Source of the DNA: Narthecium ossifragum
Taxonomy: Eukaryota; Streptophyta; Magnoliopsida; Dioscoreales; Nartheciaceae
Direction of reading: 5' to 3'
NCBI GenBank assembly: GCA_963920575.1
Contig: OY986963.1
Span: forward strand, 3,510,896-3,574,895
DNA length: 64,000 nt
In this document: one piece after another, positions 34,515-47,290 of the stretch
How the letters are laid out: every line of letters starts with the position of its first letter
Numbering within the stretch: the stretch's first letter is position 1
The notes under the pieces: generated by a model
Database searches by the model: none
Told to the model about the DNA's origin: nothing
What the model saw: the letters and a program-made list of their open reading frames with translations, nothing else
Translations under genes and position numbers: made by a program

Positions 34515-36760
34515 ATGGGTTCGAAGGATAGCTACCGAAGCGAGCTCCGCGCCGCCGTCCGCCACCTCGGTGACCGCTGCCTCTACTCCGCAGCCAAATG
34601 GTACTAAAACTCCGTCTTCTTAACCCTCCTAGTCGCCATTTCCAACTCCTCATACCTATCCTTCTTTTAATCTCCCTCTCCCTCTCTCCTCCGCAGGGCG
34701 GCTGAACTCCTCGTCGGCATCGACCCCGACCCCTCCTCTTCCTCCACCGCCGGTGCGTCCTCCTCCGTCGCCTCCCGCGCCACCCCCTCATCCTCCTCCA
34801 CCCACTACCACGGTGGATCCGGATTCGGGTCCGGCATCCGACGCCGGAACCGCCCTGCAGCCGAGGTGGCCTCCACGCCTCTCGCCGGTGTGTCCTACGT
34901 CGGTACCCCTGTTCCCGATGAGGACTGGCCTGATGGCAGTGCCGCTGGGGACAGATACCTCATGGCTAAGTCATATTTTGATTGCCGGGAGTACCGACGG
35001 GCGGCGCATGCACTCCGGGGACAGACCGGGAGAAAGGCGGTGTTCCTCCGCTGCTACGCCCTCTACTTGGTATGATTCCAATCCTCGATTTTGGTTTCAA
35101 AATTTGATTCTTGTTTATTATTATGTCACTTAGTTATTTTTTCCCTTGATTTCTGTGCTTCTTATCATTTGGCTTCTGCCTGTTGGAAGCTATGTAATCC
35201 TTTCGTCGTAAACTGTGTCCTTTTGAAGAATTTTCGTGACGTGTAAACTCTGAATGCACGTATAAAAACTCCTCTGCATGTATGTAAGCTGTAAGTTATA
35301 ATTGCTTTCTTTTTCTTTCCAGTGCCATTTTCATCTAGCAATGAACAAAAGTGCTCATATATTAATGTACGGAATGAAACTTCTTCAGTACTTTAAACCT
35401 CATTCTAACTACCAGAATGCGTTATGTAGATGGTTATCATTGGAGAGGTGCCTTGAACTCAAGCTTTTGGCTCTCTGAACTTTTGCTTTCGAGTATGATG
35501 AACTCAAAGTTGCTCCCTTCCAATCAAGTTGTAAAGTTGCAGCTTGGAGGAAAAAAATGGCTGCCTCCTTTGCTTATTTCCTTAATAGTCTGATCAATCT
35601 TCACGTGCATGAACTTAATTTAGTTCTCTTATCTAAGAATAGGTGGTTTCAAAACCAATGTAGATTTGAATTTGCTTATTGGCTTTTAACCACTTTGTAC
35701 GAGATTTTTGTCTGTAGCAAGTTATAGAGAGGATACATTGCATTTGATGTGCCTTGCTGCCAGTTGTATTTCCTTAATTGTAAGAATTTTTTGTTTGATC
35801 TATGAATCTAGGCCATCCTGTCATTGCCAAGAAGGATTATGTGGCCAGATACTTAATTTTCTGGAAATAGCCACATCATCTAAGCTGCTAGGCAAGATGG
35901 TTTGTGTATAGACAGGTCGAATTCCATTGTTTTCCTGTATTATTCTGGATCTTAGTGCAGTTTCATTGTTGCTTATAAGGAAATTTGCAACCCTAGCTGC
36001 AATCTGGCATTTAAAACACCTACCTTGAGTTTGAAACTTGCCGTTAAATGTGAAACTCTCTCTTACTTAAATGTATGCAGCACTGAAGTGGACTTCTGTA
36101 AACAGTCTCGTTGTTGTTTACTATAGACTGTTTTAGTTGCTTTCAGCTAGACAAAGGGCTACTAAGCAGTTGAAAAAAATGTTCTTCAAGGGGTATGATG
36201 TTGATGAGATATTCTGTGAATTTTTTCTTCACTGTTTCATTGGTTATGATTTTGCTATGATACTGTGGGGGCAGTCTAAAGTTCTTCTTTGGTATGCTAT
36301 GTATTAATGCATTGATATCAGCTGTCCCGAACTTTACTTTTCATCTCTCTGATTATCACTGTGATTTTTGTGACAGCAGCCATTAGTTTTATCTTCTGTA
36401 CTCGGGGGATGTTTGGTTGGCGTGAATCAGGCTGCATTGCGCGTGTGATGCACCCTAGAGCCTGATCCCTTGTTTGGTTCGCCCCATGCATATGTTGATG
36501 CATGTACCACCGATGCAAAAAGCAGGCAAAATCGTGCATCGCATGAAACGGTCAAAATTACGGTTTCACGCGATGCATTCATCTGCGGTGCATCTCCCTT
36601 CCACCCCGTGAACATATTAAAATATATTCAATATAGTTATATGAACATTATATATATATATGTGTGTGTCTAACTTTATTGTGTCATTATGTGAACATTA
36701 AAATTATGTGAATATTAAAAAAAACATTAACAAATATATATTAGATTTGCAAATGTGAAC

Positions 36761-36798
<38 letters not shown>

Positions 36799-39650
36799 GT
36801 TCATATAGTTTGCGAGAGAGAGATATAATGTTCATATAATGACGCAATAAAGTTAAATTTTAATATATACAAAGGATTAGGGTGCATCGGCTGATCCAAA
36901 AGACCAACCAAATAGCAACAGTGCATGTATCCCCTGGCCAACGCTTCAAACTGGTGCAACCAAACACATGCATCTATTGGCCAATGCATGTACCACCTAA
37001 TGCATGGATCATGGGATCCCATTGGACCGGCGGTTTCACCAACCAAACACCCCCTCAATGAATCTGTGCTTCCATTAGTTTCCACCCTGAAATTCCTATC
37101 TGACGAGCGCATACCTGCCTGGATAAGCTTACAGCGACCTAACAATTTTGTAATAATTGCTTTATATTCAGTTATAGCAAGATTTCTGGAGCCTACCATG
37201 GAATCGATTTTGCCAACATCAACCAGCATATTGCTATGCTAGAGAGCCAATTACAACTTTTGGCTGTTGCTTGATGTATTATGAGCGCTAAGGAATGGAC
37301 TGCTAGGCATACTGTTTAGAGATGTAGAAAGCAGCAACACGATGGAGAAATGCTCTGTCGGTATTATACACAAAAGGCAAGTCAGCTTTATGCTTCTAAT
37401 GCTTGAGAGGAACTGAAAGGTTCATGTGGACTGAGCTAGAGGAGCTAAAATGTGTAGGCTTCAGTTCACACTACATTCAATACTGGAAAAATAAATAAAA
37501 ATGTTGTCTATATTGTCTAATAGTTTGTGTATACTGCGATAGAAAATCCGATATAGCAATACAGAAAATTGAGTTACAACCTCGCAGGCTGTGAATCATT
37601 AACCTCTAAGCCTAACTTTACTATGATAGGCAAAACCTCACTCTATAAGCTGCTGACATAGAAGTTTATGCATGTCCATGAAATCAAGATTAGCCACAAC
37701 TGCTTCTGGGTTTACACTTGTAGTTGGATATGATCACTTCATATCCGGACTTCATTCCAAAAAGAGCTTGGCACAATAAGATCGATTTTGATATGGCAGC
37801 TTGTTTGAGGTCACTTGCGTTTGTTACATTTACAAGTTATGGTGGGTAGCCATGCACAATTTGGTTGCCCAGCAAGCTCCACAAGAATGACCGGGTTCAA
37901 AGTCTGCTTGTTTTTTCTTGCTTATGTGGAAAATAGCTGTTGGTCAGTTTTCTTTATAGCATGATGTTTAATATTGATGTTCCTTTCATTTCTCAGACAT
38001 TTGGAATCATGAATTGGAAAGCAAAAGGTCTTATGATCTCATATTCTTGTGTGTGTATCATTGGTTTTATAGATCTAAATCTAGCCTCTTTCTTTTGTCT
38101 ATAGGCAGGAGAAAAGCGAAAAGAGGAAGAGATGATAGAGCTTGAAAAACCATTAGGAAAGGGTGATGCTGTTAATTCTGAAGTTGTTTCTCTTGAGAGA
38201 GAGCTGTCCACACTCCGTAAAACAGGTGTTATAGATTCCTTTGGTCTATACCTGTATGGCATGTTACTAAGAGATAAAGGCTGTGAGAGTCTTGCAATCA
38301 CTGTGCTTGTAGAATCTGTTAACAGCTACCCTTGGAACTGGAGTGCTTGGTCAGAGCTTCAGTCTCTATGTACCACTACGGACACATTAACTGGCTTAAA
38401 TCTTAAAAATCACTGGATGAAAGACTTCTTTCTTGCTAGTGCGTATCAAGAGCTCAAGATGCATGAAGAAGCCTTAAAAAGATATGAGAACTTGCTTGTG
38501 GTTTTCCGGTGTAGTGATTACATACAATCACAGATTGCAACAGCTTTGTATAATCTGAGGGAATTTGATGATGCTGAAGTGGTCTTTGAGGAACTTCTGA
38601 GGACAGATCCATATCGTGTGGAGTCCATGGACATCTACTCAAATCTACTGTATGCAAAGGAATGTTTCTCTGCTCTGAGCTTTCTTGCTCACAGGGTGTT
38701 TTTGACTGACAAATACCGACCTGAGTCATGCTGCATCATTGCAAATTACTACAGTTTGAAAGGGCAACATGAGAAATCGGTTTTATACTTCAGGAGGGCA
38801 TTGAAACTTAATAGAAAGTATCTCTCTGCTTGGACACTCATGGGCCATGAGTATGTTGAGATGAAGAATACACCTGCTGCAATCGATGCCTATAGGAGGG
38901 CCGTCGATATAAATCCACGAGATTATCGTGCATGGTATGGTTTGGGGCAAACATACGAGATGATGGGAATGCCCTTCTATGCATTGTATTACTTCCGCAA
39001 ATCATCATACTTGCAGCCTAACGACGCTCGACTTTGGATTGCTATGGCCCAGTGCTATGAAAGCACACCACTTCAGATGCTTGAGGATGCTATTAAGTGC
39101 TACACGAGAGCTGCAAACTGTAATGACAGAGAAGGGATTGCACTACATCATTTGGCAAAGCTGCACAGTGTCCTTGGGCATTCTGAGCAGGCTGCCTTTT
39201 ACTACAAGAAAAATTTAGAGAAGATGGAAGCTGAAGAAAGGCAGGGCCCCAATATGATAGAGGCTTTACTTTTCCTTGCTAAGCACTGCAAAGCTGAGAA
39301 AAGATTTGAGGAAGCAGAGATCTATTGCACCAGGCTTCTGGACTACACTGGACCAGTAAGTTGTTCACATTCATATTAATGTAGAAAATGAAGAGAAGCC
39401 AACTAGATTTAGTTTTCTTGTCACAAGGGTTTCTACAAATGCTTTGATTTTTGCTTTCATAATTTACTGGGAAAAGAAAGAAGGCCAGTTTCAGCTTCCA
39501 AATTTGGGGTAATTTCTTCTTCCATCCTTTCTCTAATCCTGCATATGGTCTATTTTGCAGGAGAAGGAGACAGCAAAAAGTCTTCTGCGAGGATTAAAAA
39601 TAGCTCAGTCTGGCTTGGCTTCAATGGATATTGAGCATTTTGGTCCATGA
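34515..39650 (+). CDS. APC8: Anaphase-promoting complex subunit 8 (CDC23), 4 exons, 599 aa
   Basis: Exons 34515-34600, 34697-35069, 38105-39355 and 39561-39650 join in phase (1,800 nt). It starts MGSKDSYRSELRAAVRHLGD, then RCLYSAAKWAAELLVGI. A low-complexity Ser/Pro stretch (residues about 45-80) is followed by DEDWPDGSAAGDRYLMAKSY and YRRAAHALRGQTGRKAVFLR, then a string of tetratricopeptide repeats, e.g. HYEKSVLYFRRALKLNRKYL-like, AIDAYRRAVDINPRDYRAWY and GLGQTYEMMGMPFYALYYFR. It ends MDIEHFGP. APC8 is a TPR scaffold of the APC/C E3 ubiquitin ligase, which degrades cyclins and securin in mitosis and acts in meiosis. Intron 2 is 3,035 bp and contains a MITE. Confidence 0.94.
36406..37056. mobile_element. 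TIR element in APC8 intron 2 (Harbinger/Tourist-like)
   Basis: The left end GGGGGATGTTTGGTTGG (36406) and right end CCAACCAAACACCCC (to about 37053) are inverted matches, flanked by CTC on both sides. The element of about 650 bp holds GATGCATG-rich subterminal repeats (GCATGTACCACC, TTGATGCATGTACC) and an internal TA microsatellite (36768-36796). No transposase. A secondary foldback is seen around the TTATATGAACATT and AATGTTCATATAA copies. Confidence 0.7.
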
Positions 39651-41438
39651 GCCCTCCATCTTCACGAAGCTTTGGGAATTTTGGATTTGTTATACCTGAA
39701 AATGACCATAATTCAGAATTTCCTCATCAACAACAATATCAGTTAATTCCTCTTGCTGAAAAGAGATGGAAACAAGCAAAAGGAACTTGGTATGCAACAT
39801 CAATTGATTATACCTGGGAGAGAAAAAGTTGAGAGAAGATTCACCCACGATGCTTGAGGCTTTAGAAATAGACAGTGCCGGTTGTGGAGTTAAGTGATGC
39901 CATAATGCTCCAGATGTCAGGAGTATGGAATTGTGGGCTAGTTATCTCCCTATACAACGCCTGAATCCTGGCAACTAGAAGGACTAATCGCCTCCATGGT
40001 GGCAGAACAAGAGTGAGAGGAATGATCCAGATGCCCAACTCCAGTATCAGCATTGGATATGCTCTTCCTTCTGAGTTATTTGGTGCCTATTCTCTTCCAT
40101 TTCTTGTTGATGGTTTGCTTATTTATATCTGCGGGTTTCCAATATCAATTGCTTTGTTGGATCTATTGCTAATTTAATATAATATTTTAAGTTTAATCTC
40201 GATTTCTTAGCTGTACATGCTCATCGCCATCATTTGCTCTTTCATGTTTTACTGTGGCTAATATTCTCAGCCTTCATGAAGTATGTTAGACGAGTCAAGT
40301 CCAGATTTGGTATATTTGTTTTGTGATTGGGAAATGCATTATTCTGCTAAATTATGGCACTGTCACAACTGTTCTTTGTGGAATCTCTCTTTGTATATTT
40401 GAATGATTGCACAGCTCCTAAACATATTCTGTGACAAAATTAAAAACATCTACAATGTGGCCAAATGTCTGCTTTAGATATATTATGTTATGGATTGCAT
40501 TGAAAAGGAACTATTATGGATGAGGACAACGATTTGATTTTTGTGTCATCGACATCGTCTCGTTTGGAATCTTTTAAGCAGCTTAAAAATTTTGTTTCTA
40601 GACTTAAAAATTAAATATCCGTGTCAACTTGAAGGGATCTTATCTGATATAATGATCCTTTTCTTCTAGCAATCTTAAATGATTTTATTGTCTTTCTCCA
40701 CTACTTTTTTTATCCAAGTTTGGTGCCTACTGGACTTAATAATTGAATTATGGTAGGGTAGACAGACAATGGATTCATTATTGCAGTCCGTTTGTCCATA
40801 CCTGACACTTAAATTTTGAATATGCTTTAATGTCCTCATTATTGCAACTCGGTTGTTCATGCCTTAAACTTCTATCATTATTGTCACCGCAGTCTCGTTA
40901 TTGCATGTTTAACCCATAAGTCACATTGCTTCATGTTATCTCATTATCTGTCTCTATGGTAGCAACACTGATAGCACGAATCAATCATTAAGTGGATGTC
41001 GGACTTTAGAATGCTAGAATTTTTGACATTTGAATCAGCTTTTCCAATAGACAGTACTGCAGTTTATACTCCAATCTAGCAGGATGAAAGTTACTGAAAC
41101 TTGGAATTTTTTTTATATATCTATTTAGCCTGTAATCCTGTGCATCTCGATTGTTTCAATGGACTCGAGATCATCAAACAATTGTTGGTGACGAGCTACC
41201 TATCAATTCCTAACAAGTCTTGAAAAAAGAACTTCATCCGTAGTTATTCTAAAATGAAGCTGGGTGTCTTTAGTACTATTTGTTAGAATTGGGTGCATTG
41301 GTTGCAGTAAAATGTGTCAATGTCGGCATGTGAAGACATCATCAACACCTGTATCTACTTGCATCGTTTGATTCCATGTCTTTGTAATCATTGCAAAAGG
41401 AGTCGGTGGGATTAGTAGTGAAAAATTTATATATGAAA
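39651..41438. other. APC8 3' UTR and intergenic DNA
   Basis: AT-rich, stop-rich in all frames. I see no gene and no clear repeat structure apart from the Helitron that begins at 41439. Confidence 0.6.
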
Positions 41439-41749
41439 TCTACTATATTTTGGATTTTATAACTTAGAGGGTCATTTGTCTTCTTTTTGTTTGTTGCAAA
41501 ATAGGCCATTTATATATGAAATACTTACAAATAAGTTGGAAATACCGACTTACAATGAAGAAATCATCCTTATATGAAAGGATGGTTTGGATGGTTATAA
41601 GTTAACCATCTTGTTGTCCTACGTGACGGGAGAATGTCCTAGGTGGCGTCTATGTAGCATGATAATCCTAAGTTGAGGGGGGTTTAGTGGGAGGGAGTTA
41701 TTGGAGTGGAGTTGGTGATTACCCTGTCAGGTGGTGGGGGCACCACTAG
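41439..41749 (+). mobile_element. Non-autonomous Helitron, 311 bp
   Basis: It starts TCTACTATATTTTGG after a host A (41438), matching the Helitron 5' TC(T)CTACTA consensus. It ends with a hairpin CCCTGTCA..GGTGGGG (41722-41740) and CTAG (41746-41749) before a host T. Related to the terminus at 1-171. Confidence 0.75.
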
Positions 41750-41784
41750 TTTATACATCAAATCTACTATACTTACAAAAAATT

Positions 41785-42470
41785 CTTCTCCTGGTCAGAA
41801 AATTGAAATTTTAAATCCATATTGCTGTTACGGTAGTACAAACCAGAGGAGTGTCCACTAGCTGAGAAAATTTTCAAGTTATTAGAAGAAATCAAGAAAC
41901 ATGGCTTATCTCTCCACTAGGGAGCAGGGGCTTGAATGAATAACTCAAGGGAATACAGTGAACACTTGGACATCCTCCATGCTGGCATTCCTCACTGAAT
42001 ACTGAAATGTCCAAGCCCCATCATGCACGCCACTCTCGCTGAGAGCAAAAATAGCTCCAACAAAATCGGGAAATTTGCGTGCTATTCGCGCTATTGCATC
42101 TGCCACAGCATGCTTGGGCTCCACTCCTTGCCTCATGCTCTCCCCCATTTTTTTTTTTCTTCTTTTTTTTTTTTTGAGATAGGTGAGCCCAAAGACTAAC
42201 AATAACTCATCTCAGCCTAGGGACACAGACGTCCCTGGATTGCGACTCAGTACATCTCCATCTAGCCTCTCAATTACCGCTGAAATCCTTGCTTGGGTGG
42301 CTAATTCATCAGCCAAATAATTCTTCTCACGAGGTATATGCTCTAACCAGAACAGACCTCAACCTCCCAACCATACACCAAATTCTAAGTAGCATGGTAG
42401 TAAAGATGACGACGCAAGGAATCGCCCATTTACCACTTGATAGCTGCAAGAATCAATTGATGTTTGATGC
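41785..42470 (-). pseudogene. Inverted copy of asparaginase last exon, split by a LINE
   Basis: On the minus strand, 42470-42436 equals the end of asparaginase intron 6 plus the first codons of exon 7 (TTCTTGCAGCTATCAAGTGG). After the LINE, 42153-41785 continues exon 7 (ESMRQGVEPKHAVADAIARI to VQVFTVFP) and about 170 bp of its 3' flank. It has lost nine bases (CHG residues) relative to 46459-46678. It has no other exons and cannot be functional. It forms one arm of an inverted duplication with 46436-46860. Confidence 0.9.
42154..42435 (-). mobile_element. 5'-truncated LINE inserted in the asparaginase exon copy
   Basis: The minus-strand reading ends in an A/G-rich tail (42146-42178 as T-rich on plus). 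It encodes the LINE C terminus EHIPREKNYLADELATQ, then RISAVIERLDGDVLSRNPGT and a stop. It splits the exon between CAAGTGGT and GGAGAGC. I see no convincing long target duplication. Confidence 0.8.
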
Positions 42471-42817
42471 TCTCTTCTTCTTCTTTTTTCTGGGGATTTT
42501 TTATTGTTTATGTTTGAATTCAATCCACTCCCGCTAACTAACCCACTTCCCCACGTACAGACTCCCACCCCCTCCTGCTGAGCGGCAGGCGGTCCGCAGA
42601 CCGGCCCAAATAAGGCTAAAGCGGCCCGATAGGGGTTCTAGCGGATTGGATCCATGTAGACCTGATCCGTTAAGATTTGGATGATGGATACCGAACTTAA
42701 ATTTCGGAAAAAAGAAAATATATACCCAAAAAGAAAGTTTTCTTTTTGATTCTCGGGAAAATCTTCTACATTAGAACAAAGAAAATAAGAGGAAAAAGAA
42801 GAAGAAATCTTTATAGC

Positions 42818-43253
42818 TCAATCCTTCTTGGCTGGTGAAGTCCTGATCCATCTCCGAATTGAGAGCCCAGCTTCCTTCATATCATCCACCTGTTTCAAAA
42901 TACTCCCTGTTATTTGCTACAATTCGAAATAGGTAATTATAAGACATATTTATAGCTATTTCGAATTTTGAGGGGGTTTAAGTGCTAATTTCCATCTAAG
43001 TAATCACAGAGTTTAAAGGCGGAGAATGTAGAGGATTAATTAATAGTACCTTGCGCACGCCGGCGGCGGCGGCGGCGGCGGCGACGGCTGTGGCTCCGGC
43101 GCCGACGAAGAGGGTCGCGACGGCGAAGGCCTTGAAGGGCATTGCGGTGCCCTCGCTGCATCCTCGCCGGTACCACGCCACGCCCGCCGCCAGCTGCGCC
43201 GTGCTCGCCCCCGCCCACCACCACCACCCCTCGCCCCCTCCCTTCGCCGCCAT
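42818..43253 (-). CDS. Small conserved plant membrane protein, 2 exons, 91 aa
   Basis: Exon 1 43050-43253 and exon 2 42818-42889 join at an in-phase GT-AG intron (276 nt with stop). The protein begins MAAKGGGEGWWWWAGASTAQ. It has one predicted membrane segment at residues about 40-65 (MPFKAFAVATLFVGAG..., alanine-rich) and a basic tail VDDMKEAGLSIRRWIRTSPA. I recognise the general form of an uncharacterised small plant protein of this size (WWWWAG, MPFKAFAVASLFVG) but know no function. It stands head to head with the asparaginase gene, 208 bp between start codons. A decayed copy is at 47291-47631. The GCC repeat in exon 1 (poly-Ala 58-64) is likely length-variable. Confidence 0.78.
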
Positions 43254-43461
43254 CGATTTATACTATCTAGGGTTTCTTCGTCCCTTTCCAGGGCTTTCAC
43301 TGCCGAAATGAAGCGAGAATTGACTTATCCTATGGGAAGGGAAACGGTGTTCTGGACCCATCCAATATTGGGAAACGAACCAAATCAAGTACTACGCCCG
43401 TTTCCATAGCGCCAGATGAAGCTTGGCTACTAATGGGGGTGAATGGCTTTAGTTGCTCTCT
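43254..43461. promoter_or_regulatory. Bidirectional promoter interval
   Basis: 208 bp separate the divergent ATGs of the small membrane-protein gene (-) and the asparaginase gene (+). It includes both 5' UTRs. No TATA box is recognised, so initiation is probably TATA-less. Confidence 0.55.
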
Positions 43462-46400
43462 ATGGAGCGCCGGGACCTCTCGCTCCTCCTCCTCTGCTTT
43501 CTAAGTGCCGGTGTAAAGATCCGATCTTTCTGCGATTCTGGTTATCAATTTCTTTAGATTATCTTAATTTGGTTTGATTTTTGTTACCCATTTGCTTTGA
43601 TTCAGGGCAACGTATTGGCGCAATTGGAGGGAATCGGCTCCGGGGCATACCCCGTGGTGGTGAGCACCTGGCCCTTCGTGGAGGCGGTAAGGGCTGCGTG
43701 GAAATCAGTCGATGCAGGATCGTCGGCGGTCGATGCCGTGGTCGACGGCTGCTCTGCCTGTGAGGAGCTGCGGTGTGATGGAACAGGTCAGATGAAGATC
43801 TTAATGATCTTGGCATTTGATTACAGTAGTTAGTTCTTTGAGTTATCTGGGATTTGTTTGCTTTATGTGGTTGTTATTTTAGTGAAAAATGTGCGATTGA
43901 ATGCAGCAAAGGTTGGGGAGGATGAGAAACCTAGAGAAAACTGATACATGCAATTCAAGAAACTGAAGATTGAAATAAAAAAATAATCACGAGGACCGGA
44001 ACAGTGTTTTGTATATCTATGATGAGAGCAGCCAAGAAAAAAACTGAAAACCTAGCCCTAAAAAAGACACAAGTATCAGGAAGATGATAGATGGCTATAT
44101 TAGCATCATCCAAAGACTATCAAGAAATCGAATAGATTAGGAAGGAGCAAGGAAGGAGATGGCCAACCATAAGTCAAAGAGTTAATACCTGATGGGGAAT
44201 GCAGGCCATTAGGAAGTTTCAAACTAAAGTGCCATGTGATAAAATGAATGCCAGGGCTAAATGCAGAGCACATCTTAACATGACTAAATGAGTGTCTGAA
44301 TCTACAAAGCCTGAAACAAGCCTCACAAGTAGGTGTGTTGGAGGAACAGATTGATTCCCACCAGTCATGTGGGTCCTTAAACATATGGCACTAACCTGGT
44401 AATGGATTTATTGCCATTTAATACATGTTGCTTATTTCAGAGATAATTCGAAGCAATTTTTCGTGTATGTTTTAGCTAACTTTGTAGGTTAGTTATGAGG
44501 CATGTGATTAGTTATGGGCAAATCATGAGCTGCTTAAATTGAGCATGCATGCAATATCATTATTTTACTAGAGCAAAATCACGTGGATATCCATTATTTC
44601 TCTTATCTTTTCCATTCCCAATTGCTTTTCATAATGCATGTCATACTAGATAGAATACAGTTGATAAGCTATTCTTTCCAAATTATGATTGAACTATTTT
44701 TAATTTCAGTTGGACCTGGTGGCAGTCCTGATGAGAATGGAGAAACTACATTGGATGCTCTTGTTATGAACGGGGTAAGTTTCTTCAGTTTTTTGTGTTG
44801 TTGCTTAAATATTTTGGTTGAGTTTTGCCTTCATGTGTGGAAATTGATAGCCAAGTACTTGTTTGTCTAAGGACTTCAGTAGACAACGATGGAGGTAGGG
44901 GCTGTGGCTGCTATGAGATATGTGAAGGATGGGATTAAGGCTGCAAGACTAGTCATGGAACACACAAAACATACTTTGATTGTTGGGGAGCAGGCATCAG
45001 TCTTTGCCATTACGATGGGCCTTCCAGGACCTATGAACCTTAGTTCACCCAAGTCGATTGAGAAATGGATTGACTGGAGAAGGAACTCCTGCCAGCCTAA
45101 CTTCCGAAATAATGTTATTCCTGCAAATGGTTGTGGTCCTTATCACCTAAGTGATGCTGCTGCTTCTGTAATTGAGCAATGTAGTAGGCAATCCATGTGT
45201 TACAACAGTGGTGGAGAATGGTCTGGAAGCAGTATTCTAAATTCTGTCAATTCAAATTCCAAATTTGCCAGTCACGGCAACCATGACACAATCTCCATGG
45301 CTGCAATTGACAAGGTAAGTCCCGACTACTGATTAGCCTAGAGTTTCTTTTATGATTCTTAGCAGCATTTTATGGATTGATAGATGGGTCGGATAGCAGT
45401 TGGGACTTCTACAAATGGTGCCACATTCAAAATACCTGGCAGGTAATCAATTTCTCTATAAGACTGCAGAAAGCCTTTTCAAGAGCTCTAAATTCGATGC
45501 CAAAGTTTTCAAGTACATTAAGAAAACAATATGCTTCTTATAATTTTTGCAAGAATTCTAACCTCTTGTAAAATTGTAATTATAGGCTACTATGTTTGTT
45601 ATTTTGGTCTCTTTTATAGATTGTGATTTAGTTGGAAATTGTTTTCTTTGTTTGTTCTTTTCCAGTTTAGTTTACTCTGAGCTCAGTCATAAGGTTCTCG
45701 ATGTAGGGTCGGTGATGGACCTATAGCTGGGTCGTCTGCATATGCCGATGATGAAGTTGGTGCATGTGGTGCGACGGGAGATGGGGATATTATGATGCGC
45801 TTCCTTCCATGGTACTCCAGCTGCACCTCTTTATGATACAACTTAACGTCATAATGGTTTGATTCAGGTTTTTGGTTCATCATTTACTCTAGTTGATAAG
45901 TTTCTGGTATAAAACAGCTAGCAATTAATCATGAACATGTTCCTGTTTAATTAATCTATGTGACTTGGATGTTTTCGTGTAATGGATGTTGCAGATTACT
46001 CTTGTGATGTAGTCTTCATATCTTTTCACTGTTATAGCTGCATTATTGTGCATCCACACTCTAGCTCTGGCCAGCGTGTAATAGGTCAAAGCCCGTGTCT
46101 GGGCTTTTTTTCCCTTTTGCTGTCTTATGATTGCATCAAGATTTAAACTCGTTATAGAATCATATAAGTAGTTCTTGAAGAATCTTGCTGACATGGTTGG
46201 TGTCACTACTTAAGTATTTACAAGTATGATGTGTTTTTAACATTTCCCTTCTTGTCTTATAATTCGTTTGACATTACAAACCAATGGTAACATGAGTTTT
46301 ATTGATTTCTCATACTAATTGGTGATACCATTCAAAAATATCTTTTGTTTTTGTGAACTTCATTGTCTCGCCCTAAATACACGTTCCTTGTCTAATGTTA

Positions 46401-46678
46401 GTACTCATTGAAAATCCATGCCAATTGTCTAGTATCAAACATCAATTGATTCTTGCAGCTATCAAGTGGTGGAGAGCATGAGGCAAGGAATGGAGCCCAA
46501 GCATGCTGCGACAGATGCAATAGCGCGAATAGCACGCAAATTTCCTGATTTTGTTGGAGCTATTTTTGCTCTCAGCAAGAGTGGCGTGCATGATGGGGCT
46601 TGCCATGGGTGGACATTTCAGTATTCAGTGAGGAATGCCAGCATGGAGGATGTCCAAGTGTTCACTGTATTCCCTTGA
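43462..46678 (+). CDS. Aspartylglucosaminidase/L-asparaginase family Ntn-hydrolase, 7 exons, 370 aa
   Basis: Exons 43462-43512, 43606-43786, 44710-44774, 44883-45314, 45384-45442, 45707-45811 and 46459-46678 join in phase (1,113 nt). It matches the plant group of isoaspartyl peptidase/L-asparaginase 3 (Arabidopsis At5g61540 type), homologous to lysosomal aspartylglucosaminidase. Residues 1-17 ([17 protein letters not shown]) form a signal peptide, so the protein probably enters the secretory pathway or vacuole. The precursor is cleaved before the catalytic Thr235 in [10 protein letters not shown], giving alpha and beta chains. Other motifs are [65 protein letters not shown] and [10 protein letters not shown]. 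The acceptor of exon 4 must be the second AG (TTCAGTAG|ACAACG), because the first leaves an in-frame stop. Its last exon also exists as an inverted fragment upstream. Confidence 0.92.
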
Positions 46679-46985
46679 GTTGGTGAATCAAGCCCCTGCT
46701 CCCTAGTGGAGAGATAAGCCATGTTTCTTGATTTCTTCTAATAACTTGAAAATTTTCTCAGCCAGTGGACACTCCTCTGGTTTGTACTACCGTAACAGCA
46801 ATATGGATCTAAAATTTCAATTTTCTGATGAGGAGAAGAATTTTTATTGAGTACAGGAATATTCGTGTATGCTAACTCATGATAAACATATATATTTTAG
46901 TCTTTGACAAATTTGGTTTGTAAGATTGCAAACTTCATCGTGGAAAAATGCTTCATGATACGCAGTTGGATTGATTCATTGTTAG
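46679..46985. other. Asparaginase 3' flank
   Basis: 46679-46860 is repeated inverted at 41785-41965. The rest is AT-rich with no feature seen. Confidence 0.6.
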
Positions 46986-47290
46986 TTTTTTTTTTTTTTA
47001 ATAGTTAAGCGCTATTAAAAAACACAAATACAGTTACAATACAACATTCAAGGCAGCCCTACCATCTTTTGGAACCCACATTAACGGAGTTCCGAGATGG
47101 CGGCACCACCTTGCGATTCTATCAGTTATTGTATTACAAGCTCTAAAAATATGTAAAAAGACAACATAATTAAAATCCAGAATCTCCTTCTAGATATTCT
47201 TCGCTATTGATTCAACCTCCATCGGCCACAATCTGAATCCATCCATGATTTGCACAGCCACTATGGAGTTTGATTCAACCACTTCCTCAT
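46986..47290 (-). mobile_element. 5'-truncated LINE, same family as 4644-5194
   Basis: The T-run 46987-47001 is the A-tail of a minus-strand LINE. Minus-strand translation: SNSIVAVQIMDGFRLWPMEV, then ESIAKNIQKEILDFNYVVFL and HIFRACNTITDRIARWC (RNase H-like C-terminal domain). It directly abuts, and has removed or replaced, the 5' half of exon 1 of the neighbouring pseudogene. Confidence 0.8.

Noticed and set aside
36600..36850. Multiple TATATGAACATT repeats as a possible centromeric or satellite array
   Set aside because: Confined to the inside of one MITE; too few copies for a satellite.
43036..43311. Overlapping frames around the small membrane-protein gene
   Set aside because: Shadows of exon 1 (GCC repeat); only the frame starting 43253 continues into a matching second exon.
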